A DNA stretch of 46,408 nt from Lineolata rhizophorae. Its lineage: Eukaryota > Ascomycota > Dothideomycetes > Lineolatales > Lineolataceae. Position 1 is the first letter of the stretch; every line of letters starts with the position of its first letter. Positions 10,682 to 23,034 of this stretch are shown here, in pieces. The DNA is taken from assembly GCA_010093515.1 (NCBI GenBank), contig MU001684.1, forward strand, positions 35,440 through 81,847, in the 5' to 3' direction. The translations under genes and the position numbers were made by a program. Below the pieces are notes generated by a model. The model was not told the DNA's origin, ran no database searches, and saw only the letters and a program-made list of their open reading frames with translations.

Positions 10682-12111
10682 ATGTTCGCTGCTCGCCAAG
10701 CTTTCTCGGCCGCCCAGCGCCGGGCGTTCTCCTCCACCGCCCGCCAGGTACGTCGCCTCGGCCCATTATTTCCCAGCAGCCGTTTGCCGGTTTCCGCGGC
10801 TGCGGCTCCTTTCAGTGGATCGCGGATCGCGTCCGTCATTGTCGCCGTGATAATGCGAGCGAAACAATGATAGCAATTGAAGCTGACCGGAGCATTTTGA
10901 TCGATCCAGGCGTCAAAGGTCACCGTCCTTGGCGCTGCAGGTGGCATCGGTCAGCCGCTCTCGCTGCTGCTGAAGCTCAACCCGCGCGTCAGCCAGCTCG
11001 CCCTCTACGACATTCGTGGCGGCCCTGGTATGCCCTGTGCTTGCCCTTGCAGGACGACGATCCTCGGAGCTAATTGAGCGTTTGCGAGATAAGGTGTCGC
11101 CGCCGATGTCGGCCACATCAACACCAAGAGCGAGGTACGTTGACCAACGACCGGATAGCACGTCGCGGCGTAGCTTACAATTGCGCAGGTCAAGGGCTAC
11201 GACCCTACTCCTTCCGGCTTGAAGGAGTGCTTGGAGGGCAGCGACGTCGTTCTCATCCCCGCCGGTGTCCCTCGCAAGCCCGGCATGACCCGTGACGGTA
11301 CGACCGCTTAGCCTCGACCTTCGGCATCCACCGTACTGATCCGTCGATGACCAGACCTCTTCAACACCAATGCCTCGATCGTGCGTGACCTCGCCAAGGC
11401 ATCTGCCGAGTCGGCTCCGGAGGCCAATATCTGCATCATCTCCAACCCGGTTGGTCCATCGGCCCCCTACGAAATTCGGGCGAGGGCTCGCGGTATTCTG
11501 ATTGTTTCCCCAACCTATAGGTCAACTCCACGGTCCCCATCACCGCCGAGGTGTTCAAGGCTGCCGGCGTCTACAACCCGAAGCGTATCTTCGGTGTGAC
11601 GACTCTCGACGTGGTGCGCGCGTCCCGGTTCATCTCCCAGATCAAGGGCACCGACCCGGCCAGCGAGATCGTCACCGTTGTCGGCGGCCATTCTGGTGCC
11701 ACAATTGTACCCCTTCTGTCGCAGTCTGGCTTCGAGCTCAAGGGAGAGCAGCTCGACGAGTACGTGCGCCGCGTGCAGTTTGGTGGTGACGAGGTCGTGC
11801 AGGCCAAGGGCGGCGCGGGTTCCGCAACGCTCTCCATGGCCATGGCGGGTGCACGCTTCGCCGAGAGCCTGCTCAAGGCCGCTCAGGGTCAAAAGGGTGT
11901 CGTCGAGCCGTGCTTCGTCGAGAGCCCGTTGTACAAGGACAAGGGCTGTGACTGGTTCGCCTCCAACGTCGAGCTCGGCCCTAATGGCGTCGAGAAGATT
12001 CACCCTGTTGGTAAGATCACGGAGTACGAGCAGAAGTTGCTTGACGTCTGCCTCGGCGACCTGGCCAAGAACATCAAGAAGGGCGTCGATTTCGTGAAGG
12101 CCAACCCTTAA
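10682..12111 (+). CDS. MDH1: Mitochondrial malate dehydrogenase
   Basis: This TCA-cycle and shuttle enzyme interconverts malate and oxaloacetate with NAD. Six exons give 339 residues: 10682-10747, 10910-11027, 11094-11134, 11189-11297, 11355-11449 and 11521-12111. The first exon is a 22-residue presequence ([20 protein letters not shown]), Arg and Ser rich without acidic residues. The NAD loop is GAAGGIG at 30-36, the substrate loop PRKPGMTR at 103-110, and the catalytic pair is Asp173 in TTLDVVR and His200 in GGHSG. There is no PTS1, since the protein ends in VKANP. The 162-nt first intron separates the presequence from the enzyme, a layout suited to exchange of targeting signals. The fifth intron has a poor donor (GTTGGT), but frame and homology require the join there. 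Confidence 0.95.
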
Positions 12112-14799
12112 CTGGTGGGAGTGGATGGGGGTTTGAGGGTGTAGTCGATGGTTGAGAGCGGTCTTCTTAGTAGTGATGGGGTCAGCGGGAAGGTATTGGG
12201 TTCGGACGAGAAGTATCGGGCTTCAAAACACGGTTTCTTCTCTCTCTTGTCCGCATACGACGTGCGGAGCTCACGTGCTTCAATACGGATGGCTCGAGCT
12301 GCTCCGGTGCCCCAAAGCTGGCAAATCTTCTCTTTTGCTTCTCTCTTGCTTATTAATTCCCTTAGTCTGCTGCTGCTCCTAGGTTGCGCCTTTGGGAAGC
12401 GTTGCATGTAGATCTCCCGTTTCTTTGTACAGCGCCAGCGAATTCCAGTACCTGTTCTCCCGACCCTCAGTGCGAGCCCGTGTCATGCGAATTTGTGAGC
12501 TCTACGTATGTACACGATACTCGCCAGACACCGCCAGTTGAGGTTACAGTTCTTCAACAACGGGGGGCGACTGCGCCGAAACAAACACAAGCGGCCGTGG
12601 ATCCGTCGAGGCGGCTAATTTGGCCGCTGCTTTTTCCTAAATGTACAGGATCTGCGCTGTCGTGCCGGCTGAGCGCCCCCTTGCTTGTTCATGTACCGGG
12701 CGTGCCCAGTCCCACGATGGTGGACGCGTTGGCCGGACTCCAATGCCCACAACAGAGCGCCCAACGGGCAACATCAGCCCATGGGCCCATTCCCACACCT
12801 TGCCTACTACGACGCACACGATCGGATCCGCTCGATCATTCGACCCGTGCCAAGCAGCGCGCGAAGAATCAATCAGACGATCGCGATGAGAGTTGCATGG
12901 GGAGCTTTTTTTTGGTTTTTTTTTGTTTTATTCTACGAAGAACCCGCCCGGATGGATGAATGCCTGTCGCCAAAACGAGCACCCGCACGAAACGCCCAGG
13001 GCGTCCAAAGGACCCGTTTTGCGCCACCGTTTGTGCCCGACGGCCGTCCAAAGCTGAAGGGCCCCCCGGTCTAGCCTACCCGCGGGTGTTGAATCGCCCT
13101 TGCCCGTATCGCCGATTGGGGAGTCCTGCCAGCGCGTGCACGGTCTGAGACATTGATATGCAGTCGATGTTGAATCTAGCTGTGTTTTTTTTTACTGGCC
13201 TTTTGGCGGCCGTTGATTCTGACGTCTGCACGAGGCCGGCTCTTGGCCGGTGCTGCCGCGTTAGGCAGGACTGAGACTGGAACCGTAAAGCAGCGTGGCA
13301 GTCGTGCGGGCTGTCGCCGTGCGACGGGACTCGAGGATTCGGCGGGCAGGGGAGGGAGGGCTGGCGACACGCAGCCGCCCGGACTTTGTGCCAGACCACC
13401 TCTTGGAATCGGGACATCGCCCGCCTTTTCGGGGGGGGCGTTCTAGGATTCTGGAGCATGTAATTGGGTTCCGTCGCTTCAGAAGGTGCGTGCGTCTTTG
13501 ACTAAGAGCGGTGAAGTTCAGGGGGAAAGTCCTTTGAGCGTCACTACAGAGTTGTAAACGACCGGCTGCCGGAGTTGTGCCCGTGCTCAATGTCACGCCT
13601 TTTGACGTTTTTGTGTTAAGTGCTATGGCCAAGAACCCCTTAGTGCCATTAAGCCTAAGTATGTCTTCGGTTGTCGGCAGTGTAACACGGCGCGTGGACG
13701 TTCACGCGACTTGGTCTATCATTGCTTATGGGACGTTGGTAGCTCCTAGCCGCGCAGTTCTTTGTCTTATCTAGGTAGTACGTGCAGCTTATTTAAGCCA
13801 TTTTAGGTGTAGGTTATCCTGGCTGTTCTCGAGCTGTCAGGACGAATTCAAAAGCTTACTTTCTTTTTTTTTTTTTCATTTTAAGGAGTGCCATGCACAA
13901 TGACGTAAACGGAAGGTAGTCTCTGGGCGTCGAGCTAAAATTCCCTTTTCCCTTTTTCATTCGCGGCACATTGCATTAGCGCACCATTTTTAAGTCTCAC
14001 AATAGGGAACAGTTCTTACACACGTAATGCTTGGGAATTTGAATGGCTAGCAGCTGGCCCCAAGGCTTTAGCGTCGTTCATTATATGGTGTACGTGAACG
14101 AAAAGGGTCTTCTTTTCCGCCAGACGTCACCGCAAGACTTGATATGATATTTCGGCTATAACTTATACGTATGGCATCAGGGAAGGAATTGCTCAACTCC
14201 TTACTGTGTAGCGCTCTAATGTTGAAACTAGAGATCAAGCCTCTATGTTACCTATTAGAATTAGCCATTTCACAGCCGTCGGAGAAGACTCACTGAACTA
14301 GGGAAAGGTATACTGATCACGATTAGTCGGAGTTTAAACTAAATTGCGACAACCCGATAACTTCAGCGTCGACGTTCCTGCGGCATCATCTAGGCATCTA
14401 TAGAAATGCTTTCATGCGTCGACCAATTTGCCCGTCTACATGCTGCACTAACTCTTCGAGAGCTAGTCGCTCTCACATAGGGACACAAATAGCATTTGCC
14501 AAGATAGAAGGCATCCAACTTCCAGGGCACGCTTTAGTCTCCAGCCGCATTTGTGTTCGTGCCTTCACCTCACTGTTCCACGGCTTGTCCACGCACATCG
14601 GTTGCTATCCCCAGCCGACAGATTGCACAATTTCGGATCCTTCAGTCAGCCATTGAAGCCTCCAGTCTATAAATTGAGCTCCTGCCGGCAAGAATTGTTG
14701 TTAGCAAGATAAAATCCACATCTCTGTTATACCATTGACCCGAACAAGTTCCTTGAGTTTGTCAACACTAGCCGTTGTTCCAGCCCGCTCCCATCCACA
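12112..14799. other. 2.7 kb intergenic region
   Basis: No gene is supported. T tracts occur at 12906-12924 (broken by GG) and near 13864-13878. The last 150 bp look like a promoter for the gene at 14800, with a TATA box at 14668. Confidence 0.5.
14668..14674 (+). promoter_or_regulatory. TATA box of small Ser/Thr-rich gene
   Basis: TATAAAT lies 132 bp before the ATG at 14800, followed by an A/C-rich leader ending CATCCACAATGG. This supports transcription of the small gene. Confidence 0.45.
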
Positions 14800-15089
14800 A
14801 TGGCGCCCACAAATGGCTCTTCCAGCTCTACCCCAGCGACTACGAATACCGCGCAGTCCTCAAACCAAGTAAGCCGCCATTTGGTTTGTCTCGCACACGT
14901 GAGGGTTGACTTGAAGCGACCAAGAGCCAGGCGAAACAGTCAAGTGCTGCCTCAACACCGTCAAGTGGTTCTTCGAGCGCGACCACTGAAAATAATGCCC
15001 AGTCTCCACCGTCGCCGGTACTGGACAAGTGGGCTCACAGCTACGTCGACCCGTGGAGTCCCGCCAACACTCGACAGCCGCAGAGATGA
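14800..15089 (+). CDS. Small low-complexity protein, 75 residues
   Basis: Two exons (14800-14868 and 14931-15089) joined across a 62-nt intron with GTAAGC donor, a TTGAC branch-like element and CCAG acceptor give 75 residues. The first 50 or so are Ser, Thr, Ala, Asn and Gln rich; the end is different, with DKWAHSYVDPWSPANTR, and may be the conserved functional part. There is no signal peptide or membrane segment. A TATA box and good start context precede it. I do not recognise the family. The preserved frame across the intron argues that it is real, but a protein this short and simple could be a chance reading. Confidence 0.5.
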
Positions 15090-16098
15090 CTGGTTGTCAA
15101 TTATTGAAGGTATTTATGACAGACTTTATCTAAAGTACATATCTGTATGCGAGGCAAGACGCTCACATGATGATTTCAGGGCCTTTATGGCGGATGGCGC
15201 GGAGGGGGTTTACATTCCCACGCGAAACATAGGCAGTATCACATATAAGGAAGCCAGGTTTTCATTTTTCAAGTCCAACTCGTCTTCAAACATATCGTAT
15301 CTATCACCGTTTCCATGTTCTTTTTGTAGTCAAGCTGGGTTTGACTTCTATTGGAGCTGTAGACGAATTATTTCACTTTATGTAGTCAAATATTACTACT
15401 AGACTATGTTTCCGGGACTCGGCCTTTGGATCTCGCAAAGTTGAATTTCGGCTACAGTTCAAGCCAGATAGCGATGAGTCCTTGTAAGCTTAACCGCTCA
15501 TTTCTATCAAACTTGGACGACTTCGCAATTTTTCAAGATCTGCGGGACTTTGCATTTCAGAGAAGGCAAATGGAATGTTTGGATGTAGGGCTAAAATTGT
15601 GCAAATTGTGTGCCTGAGTATTCGTCACCAAGATCACTTCGAGTTCGATGTAACGTTATGTGCTGTCCAAGATTGTCCCTATATGAAACAACGCCTGACA
15701 TCAATGCTACCCGATGAGAATTGCCGCCATTAGAAGCTTGGCCAATTTCTTGTCGCCTTCACCGTTGGTTCGCGAGGTAGCGGACCTGTGCGACAGTTCA
15801 CGCGGATCTGCTAGTCGCCGGATCTAGGCCGCCACGCCGCGTACCTATGCTGAAATCCAACCGAGGTGTACCCAACGCGTGCCGCCATGTATTTTGAGCC
15901 TTTCATAACCAAGGAAATTCTTGTGAGACAACCAACTGGTGAGAAAAAGGCGCTTAAGCGGTCAAAAGGAAGCGAGAAGGAAGAAACAAAGATTGCAGCT
16001 GCGGAGCACGATGGACAAAGGCACCGACGAACGCTAGCAAACCCGCCTCTTAAAGCTTTAACAAAATAGGCATTTACTGCAAAAAAAATAACATTACC
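15090..16098. other. Intergenic region downstream of small gene
   Basis: Nothing firm is seen. A 67-codon frame at 15866-16069 is Lys/Glu-rich and has no recognisable motif. The right end is the 3' side of the SNF2 gene. Confidence 0.45.
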
Positions 16099-19027
16099 TC
16101 ACGCTCTCAACCCTTCCAAAAGTTCCCCCTCTCGAATATTTCCAACCGCTTGGAATGCATCTCCAGAGTCCTGCCCACTCTCCGCTCTGAGGTAGGCCTC
16201 CTCGCTCCTGTCGGTCAAAATATCTAGGTCCTTCTTAGACAACAGGGCGCCACCCTCCTTGTTCACACCAACATCGAACTTCTCGCCGTCTTCACGTCTG
16301 AGAAGGTGTTGCAGCTCCTCCAGCTCCATATCCTCGCGTTCTTTCTCGCCATCTTTGCCCCGAGCAGACCGAGCAGCCTCTCGAAGACCACCACCTTTTC
16401 GAATCACAAGTTTCTCAAGTCTCCGCTTCCCGCCGGCGCTTTCCAGCAGAGTCTGTTCGACTGTACCACGAGTGGCTAGCCGATAGACGATTACATTCCG
16501 CGTCTGTCCAATGCGGTGAGCACGGTCCTGAGCCTGCAAATCTTGTTGGGGATTCCAGTCGGAGTCAAAGAGAATGACCGTGTCAGCGGCTGCTAGATTA
16601 ATTCCCTGGCCTCCAGCACGAGTGGAAAGTAGGAACAAATTTGATGGCTTTTCTGCGCTGTCGCCTTTGGCACGCTTCGTACCGCCTTCGCCGAGTTTGG
16701 ACGGGATAGGTGCCGCGCTTGGCTTGTTAAACGCCGTAATTTGCGCCTGGCGCTCAGCCTGCGGTACGCTTCCGTCTATGCGGCAGACTCGCCAGCCGCG
16801 TAATGACTCGGCATACATCTCTAGCAAGTCTAGTTGAGTCTTGAACTGCGAGAAAATAAGGACTTTGTGGCCCTTTCGGAAAAGTTCTGGCAACAGCGAA
16901 TCCAGGAGAAGCATCTTGCCACTTGTAGAAATGAGTGTTTCATCGGGTGTAATTGATCCATCGTTGCCATTCTCTGAGCTGAAGAGGAACGGGTTCCAAA
17001 AATTGTATGGCGAGTCGCAGCACAGTCGAAGTTGCATGATAGGATTCTGGAGCTTCTTCGCAGCGATTTGACGCTTAGCGAAAGCAAGGATTGAAGTGCG
17101 ATTTTGGTTTGCGGAATCGCCTAGATTATTGCTAGGAGAGCCGGCATCTTCATCCTCGTTATGCCTTGCTCTTTCGAGTTGCTTAAAGAATTCTCGGTCG
17201 CTGATTTCTCCATAGTCTCGGCGTGTACCCATACGTCTGCTAGATCGAGTAGACGAGCGGGTAGTTGTCCCCGGAGTAGAGTCGCGGCTAGATTTCGTGC
17301 TTTTGTTCGGTGTTTCTGTTCCGCTATTTGGGGTCTTTCGTTTGGAACCGGCCGATACACTTTGGTCTTCGCCTTCGCGGGGTGCTGGCGTCCCGCCGAG
17401 ACTTTCGATAGCTTTTTCCTCCAAATATTGACGGCCCGTCCCATCAAGGAGGGCTTGATACAGCTCACGCTGCATCGGAGTGAGCGGCGCATAAAGGATG
17501 TATTCTCGCTTGCGAGGCAACAATTTCTCCACGTCTGTCTTTACCCGGCGTAGTAAAAAGGGTTTTAATATAGCGTGAAGCGACGCCACAAGCTTCTGTT
17601 TGCGCTCTTCATTTAGCAGTTGTTCATAGCCGCTCCGTTCCTTGAGGGCGCTAAAGTCGAACCATGACTCAAACGATTCCAACTTGTCAAAAATGGTTGG
17701 CATCAGAAAATGTAGCAAGGACCACAGTTCGGCGAGGTTATTCTGAAGCGGCGTCCCGGTGATTAATAGACGATTGGCGGATTGGTAAGACTGTAACTCG
17801 CGGATTAAGCGGCAATTGAGATTCTTGATTCGATGCCCTTCGTCCTGCGAGAGCGGCTGAGTTAGTAGACTCAAATCTACAGTGCTCTAGGGTCTCTTAC
17901 GATGATGATGAACTTCCAGCCAAACCCAGCCAGGAACTTCCTATCATTCATGCAAATCTCGTAACTTGTGACAACAACAGGAAAGTCCTTCGTTCCGGGC
18001 TTCTTGAGCTGCTTCCGTCTGATCTCTTCACGCTCTTTCTTGGACCCGTGGTACAGCACGACAGGGATATCCGGTGTCCATTTGCGGAACTCTGCGACCC
18101 AGTTGCTGGTCGTGCTAAGCGGTGCGGCAATCAAAAAAGGGCCGTACGTTCCCTTTTCCCGAAGAAAAGCTAAGAATGCAATTGTTTGAATCGTTTTGCC
18201 AAGTCCCATTTCATCGGCAAGAATACCGTTCAATCCGTTCTCGTACAACGAAGTAAGCCATTCCAAGCCCTCGAGCTGGTACGACCTCATGGTTCCCCCT
18301 TTCACAAGATCAGGCTGTCTCGCGGAACGCAGGTTCTGCACACCAACGTCGCTTGTCTTGACGTCTTCGGTTGCGGCCTCTTCCAGGGCTTCTGAAACGC
18401 TAGCACCGCCTGCCTTTGCAGCCACGTCGGCTTTCTTGAAATATGACGAGATGTTGCCGTTTTTCTGGGCATTCTTGGGTCGGCCACGACGGGTCTTTTC
18501 GATGCCGGCTGTTGAAGGTTCAGTAGGGGACCGAGAGTCACCAATGGCGTCGTCGGCCGCTGAGCGACGCGTCGCTCGCCTTTGAGACGCTTCGGCGGCC
18601 TGCTCGGCCTGTTGTTCCCGTTTCTGAGTCCGTTTTCGGCCCTTTTCATCCTTCGCTTCTTCTTCTTCTTCCTGGCGTTGCATCTGCGATAACATGATGC
18701 TCGAATACAACTGGAGATCGATTTAGTCATATAGCCAGTACAACGGCCCGCAGAACGCCTAGCACGCACCTTACTCTGGCTTAACAGATACTCCAAAGCC
18801 TTGAACTTGTTGTCGACAACTTCGGGGCCTGCGTCAATGTCCTTTTGTCGCTCTGTCGCTAGCCGCGCATCGCGCACCGCATCCTCCTTCTCCCGCGCTA
18901 GGCGCATCTTTTCTTCCTCCTGCTCCATGGACCTTGACACTGCATTCTCGCTGACCTCGGGAGGCGGCGAAGAGGCCGGCGTGCTCTCCTCCGACAGCGT
19001 GTCGGCCGTGATTGAGGACGTAGTCAT
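16099..19027 (-). CDS. IRC5: SNF2-family ATPase of the Lsh/DDM1/Irc5 group
   Basis: A nuclear chromatin remodeller; relatives are mammalian HELLS/Lsh, yeast Irc5 and Neurospora MUS-30, linked to genome stability. Three exons (19027-18770, 18710-17901, 17844-16099) with introns of 59 and 56 nt give 937 residues. The N-terminus has a charged coiled-coil-like stretch. The ATP loop is DEMGLGKT at 252-259. The Walker B box is DEGHRIKN starting at 357, and the DEGH spelling is typical of this group. Then come TGTPLQNNLAELWSLLHFL, a Ser/Thr-rich insert at about 506-606, STRAGGQGIN at 763-772 and DRAHRIGQ at 796-803. The start was placed at MTTSS; another in-frame ATG lies nine codons upstream at 19054. 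The second intron splits the gene right before the DEGH box. Confidence 0.92.
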
Positions 19028-20999
19028 TTGTCGATAGCAAGGGGCAAATTGCACTAGCTAATCTGCACCCGATCTAGGTAGCAAGTAGGCGGAGGAGGCG
19101 CAGGACAGATGGCGCGTCACCCAGCAATTAAACAGTATAAGCCAGCGAGGTGACGAATACCTAGAAGCGTTTGGGATGCGACGGAGAGAATGAAAGATCG
19201 TGGACGAAAGGGCCGGTGGCGGCTCTTTGAGGAGCAAACCGGCCAAGACAAACGCCGGGGGTGGCCCTAAACGCGCCGTCACGCCGCCCTAGCCCAAGAC
19301 GCGTTATCATGGCGTCACGCGTCTAGCATCTAGCTTGCATCTTTGCCAAAGTCCTACCGCCATCCCAATGGTGACATCTTGACATTAAGGTTCCAATAAA
19401 TAGATGAATATCACGAACAGACCTCTTGCCTAGACCGTATTGCGTAGTTCGCCTCGGTTTGTTCGATTCGTGTGGCTGTCGCGCGGTCACATGACCATGG
19501 CGATCGACAGCGGCGAAGTCCGACTTCATCTCCCCGTCCGCAGATTTCTGCTTCAGCATCATGGTCATTCCTATACCTAAACACGAGCGTAATGGCAAAT
19601 TTTTGAAGTAGCATACTGAAGCATCCGTCCATTAATCATTTGGCATTACCAATGGAGTTCGAAATCAACAGTAGCTCCTCAGGACCTCAAGCTTCTGAAG
19701 TTTGTCCCACATAGGCCTATTTTGCGCAATCCCGATGCCGTTCACCATAGTACTTCCTACTTGTAGGACAGCTTCTTTCAATCTATTTTCAAGAGCTATT
19801 CTTAATTAGTGATGCTAATCAGCATCGTTATAACCAGGAGCATCTCACATGTCACTCTGTTTCATTTTTTTGGGAGCTCATCCGTGCACATTAGCTCACT
19901 GGACTAATGCTTAGAGCTGGCCATCCAACATTAGAGAGCTACTTTCCGAGGTGACACTGTCTAAAAGGATGCTTGCATCATAGTGCAGATACCAATGTTT
20001 ATGTCTTGCCTATTCTGTTGAAAGTGCGTTTCCAAGTATGTGCTTTTGAGTATTGGACCTGGAGCATGCGTTCACATGGCTGTGAAACGGGAGATCTCCC
20101 TTCTGCGACAGGGTCACAGAAGGCAGATGCAACATTAGGTGTCCCGTGAAATTGCACTGCCATTTCCTTTTCTGAATTGGTTAAAATCTGCCAATTTACA
20201 GACTTGGCTAGACATGCAATGCACTAGCTAGAACGAACTCCTCCAGGTCTTGTATGTCTTTTGCCCTTTGGTTTGCTGGTCCTCCTTACACTCAAGCTGC
20301 TTCTCATTCCAGTGTTTCCTTACTCAAGATATTGGGCAGCCAAATCAAGGAAGTCATCTGTTGTGTCCCACTGCCCACAGTTTGGCAAGGTTAGTAGCTT
20401 TCTAATTACCAAAACGGACGGTCTCTATATCCTAACCGACTAGCTAACACGAAACTAGGCACGAGCGCGCACTTGAATGTACGTGGCGTGGTGCGTCGTT
20501 GGCTTGTCCCATATCTCCCTCTCGCGCCTTCCTCAGTTTTCTTTTCACCTTGCGTCTCACTCCTCTCTCGGCGCTCTTTCCGTTTTAGTTTAGCTCCCAC
20601 TTAATCTTTGCTTCTCTAAATTCTCGCCCAGAGCTCCGCCAGAGTCTCTTCCTTGTTCTCCCACATCTCACGTTGGTGCCCACTTCTCTCCACGCCCCCA
20701 ACCACTTGCTCGCCTTCGGGTTTTCTTCGTCTACAAGGTAAGTCTATCCCATCTGTTGTATACGGACAGCGAAACCCTCTCCTCGCCGACCGTAGTTGCA
20801 ACGTGAGGGTTTCACCTCGGCACACACAACTAGCGCCTCGTTCCTTGGTGGCCGGAGCACCCTGCCCGCGACCACTGTCGATTTGGGCGACGCGTGTCTA
20901 TTTCCCTACGTAAATCAATGACTACGAGACTAACACGTGTACAAACCATAGGCTTAGCTTTTTCGAGAGTCCGAACAAAGAGGAGAGTTCGCCATCAAG
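19028..20999. other. Divergent intergenic region with AT-richer middle
   Basis: No gene is supported. The stretch from about 19600 to 20450 is AT-richer than its surroundings and has only short frames. The right part holds the leader of the SANT-like gene, including a probable 5' UTR intron. Confidence 0.5.
20738..20951 (+). other. Probable 5' UTR intron
   Basis: A textbook GTAAGT donor at 20738, a GACTAACAC branch element near 20928 and a CATAG acceptor ending at 20951 define a 214-nt intron lying 48 bp before the ATG at 21000. It is not coding. Confidence 0.6.
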
Positions 21000-22224
21000 A
21001 TGAACACTTCGACTCTCCTTCCTTCCAGCATGGACGTCGAATCCGATGATAACGCTCCGGACCGCGACCCGAAGAGCTTGCTACCGGGCCCAACTGAGAT
21101 TCCTGCTGGCTCCGATGACATCGACGACGATGATGATGTCAAGCCGAAGAAAGCGCCCAAAGGCAGGGGCCGTGGCAAGCGCACTTCCAAAACTATGAAG
21201 ACCGAGGACGAAGAGGATGCCCAGCCGAAGAAGAAGGCTCGCGGACCAGCTGCAAAGGCTGCTGCCAAGTCGACTTCTACTCCTGCCAAGTCGCCCAAGC
21301 CGGCCGCTTCGAAGACGCCTTCTCAGGACGGAGAGGAGACCGATGACGGCAAAGATACCAAGACTGCGGGCGGTAAGAAGGTTCCTGCTAAGATTAACAA
21401 GAGCCGCCCGGTTGGAGATTCGTTCGATACCCTCTCTCCCGAGGACAAAATGATCGTCGAAATGCGTCGCCAGGACAAGAGCTGGAACGAGATCAAGGGC
21501 TTGTGGACCGCTATGACGGGCGAGATCCCGGGCCGCTCCACCCTCGCAAACCGCTTCGCGCGCATCAATAGCGCAATCACCAGGATGCCCGACGAGCACA
21601 AGACCATGTTGCGAGAGGTTGCGGCCGAAGTTGAGCAGGACTGGGCGACGCGCACGAAGTGGGCTTCGATTGCGGAAAAGATGAAGCAAAAGGATGCGAT
21701 CTATTCTGTACGTGTTGAGCAGTGTTTCTTACCGCTGCATGAGTCTTACTAATTCTTACGTCTAGCCTCAAGCTGTCCAGAAGGAGTTCAAGAGGCTTCC
21801 AAAGCGTGGTGCTACTCCTCCTCACGAGTCCGACGGCAGCGAATCTGGCCCTACTACGCCCACTCCGGCTCCCAAACCCGCTCCTAAGCGTGGCTCCAAG
21901 GCCGAGCAGAATGGCAAGTCCAAGAGCGAGCCTAAGGCCGCCTCCAAGGGCAATACCAAGGCCGTCTCCAAGGGCGATACTAAGGCCACCTCCAAGGGCG
22001 ATCCCAGGAACGACGCCAAGGACGACCCTATGGGCGAACTCGAGAACGGCCTTAAGGAGACCCCCAAGGGCGGTTACGAGAGCGAGCTCGAGGATAGCCC
22101 CAAGGCTGAGGCAAAGATGGAGCCGAAGGCTGAACCGGAGACTTTCCCCGAGGCCGAAACCAAAGCCGATGCCGCGACCGAGTCTAAGGACGAGGCTATG
22201 GCCGAGGCCGAAAATGAGGAGTAA
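21000..22224 (+). CDS. SANT/Myb-like nuclear protein with Lys-rich repeat tail
   Basis: Two exons (21000-21707, 21766-22224) across a 58-nt intron with GTACGT donor and ACTAAT branch give 388 residues. Residues 1-135 are basic and acidic low complexity with KKKAR and GRGRGKR stretches that could serve nuclear import or DNA contact. Residues about 140-236 form a Myb/SANT-like helical segment: PEDKMIVEMRRQDKSWNEI, then PGRSTLANRFARI, the usual fungal SANT-like pattern with spaced aromatic residues. The tail carries three 8-residue KAxSKGxT repeats and then a Glu-rich end. I infer a DNA- or chromatin-binding protein; no target can be named. A second ATG at 21030 is an alternative start. Confidence 0.8.
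21934..22005 (+). repeat. 24-bp coding minisatellite, three copies
   Basis: Three head-to-tail 24-bp units (21934-21957, 21958-21981, 21982-22005) encode KAASKGNT, KAVSKGDT and KATSKGDP. The length is a multiple of three, so copy-number change would keep the frame. Confidence 0.8.
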
Positions 22225-23025
22225 TTTGTTGCTCTCTCTCCTCGCCTTGCTATCGTGGTCCGCGCTACATTCACGCGTCGAAAACCTCCGAATGGGCTTG
22301 GACATCGTGGTTCGGTTTCGGCTGGCAAGGGAGATCACGACTGGTTAATTCACGACAAAAGTTTCATGATGGGTAACGGGTTTTCAGAACTGGTTTGACG
22401 CGGCGCAACGGACCCAGTCTTCGGATTTGGCGCACGGGCTTTGAGTCTACCAGCAGCACTAAGTTCTCATTCGAGAGGGTTCAAAGTCGGCAGCTTGAGC
22501 GGCCATCACCCGCATTTTGTCCCGGCGCCTTTGGTCCTAAGCGGCGCATGGAATAGATGGTCCCTAGGCACGCGCTATTAGAACCCTTCCGGTTTCCTTT
22601 TCCTTTTTTTTTTTTTTTTGGGTTTCACTTCCCCTCTGCCCCAGCTTCTCACCGTAGCTGCCTTGGAATCATCGGTCGGTACTAGGTAGCACCAAGGTCG
22701 AGGAGAAATAAAATCGAGTTTCATGGCACATACGTAAATCTGTGAGTGGACTGAGCAATACCGCAAGTGCGGATTACAGGACTACACTACATGCTACGCG
22801 GCAGACTGGCCGGGCACAACCACTGGACCCGCCATGGAGAAGGATGGGTTCGTCGTAGGTTCTCCGCAGGTACCGAGACTGGACATCTCCGTGCGGAAGG
22901 CCCGAGGTCATAGGTCGCGCGGCGCGGCGGCCCGTCGCCAAGTGCGCGCGATTCCCTCACTAATACGAGCCCGGTCAAAGGCCGGGGGATGCGTGATTGG
23001 CGACGCGGGCGAAGGAGGACGTAGG

Positions 23026-23034
23026 TCCGCGGAG
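23026..23034. promoter_or_regulatory. Candidate NIT4/NirA site upstream of nitrate reductase
   Basis: The palindrome TCCGCGGA (23026-23033) matches the established Neurospora NIT4 site; the minus strand across 23027-23034 reads CTCCGCGG, matching the NirA consensus CTCCGHGG. It is about 1.1 kb from the ATG, rather far for this factor. Confidence 0.4.

Noticed and set aside
10123-10947. 274-codon minus-strand frame over the malate dehydrogenase promoter and first exon
   Set aside because: It runs antisense through a presequence exon and intron and has no recognisable content.
21081-22338. Long minus-strand frames opposite the SANT-like gene
   Set aside because: They are the antisense of lysine and repeat codons, giving Leu/Gly-rich periodic sequence without independent support.
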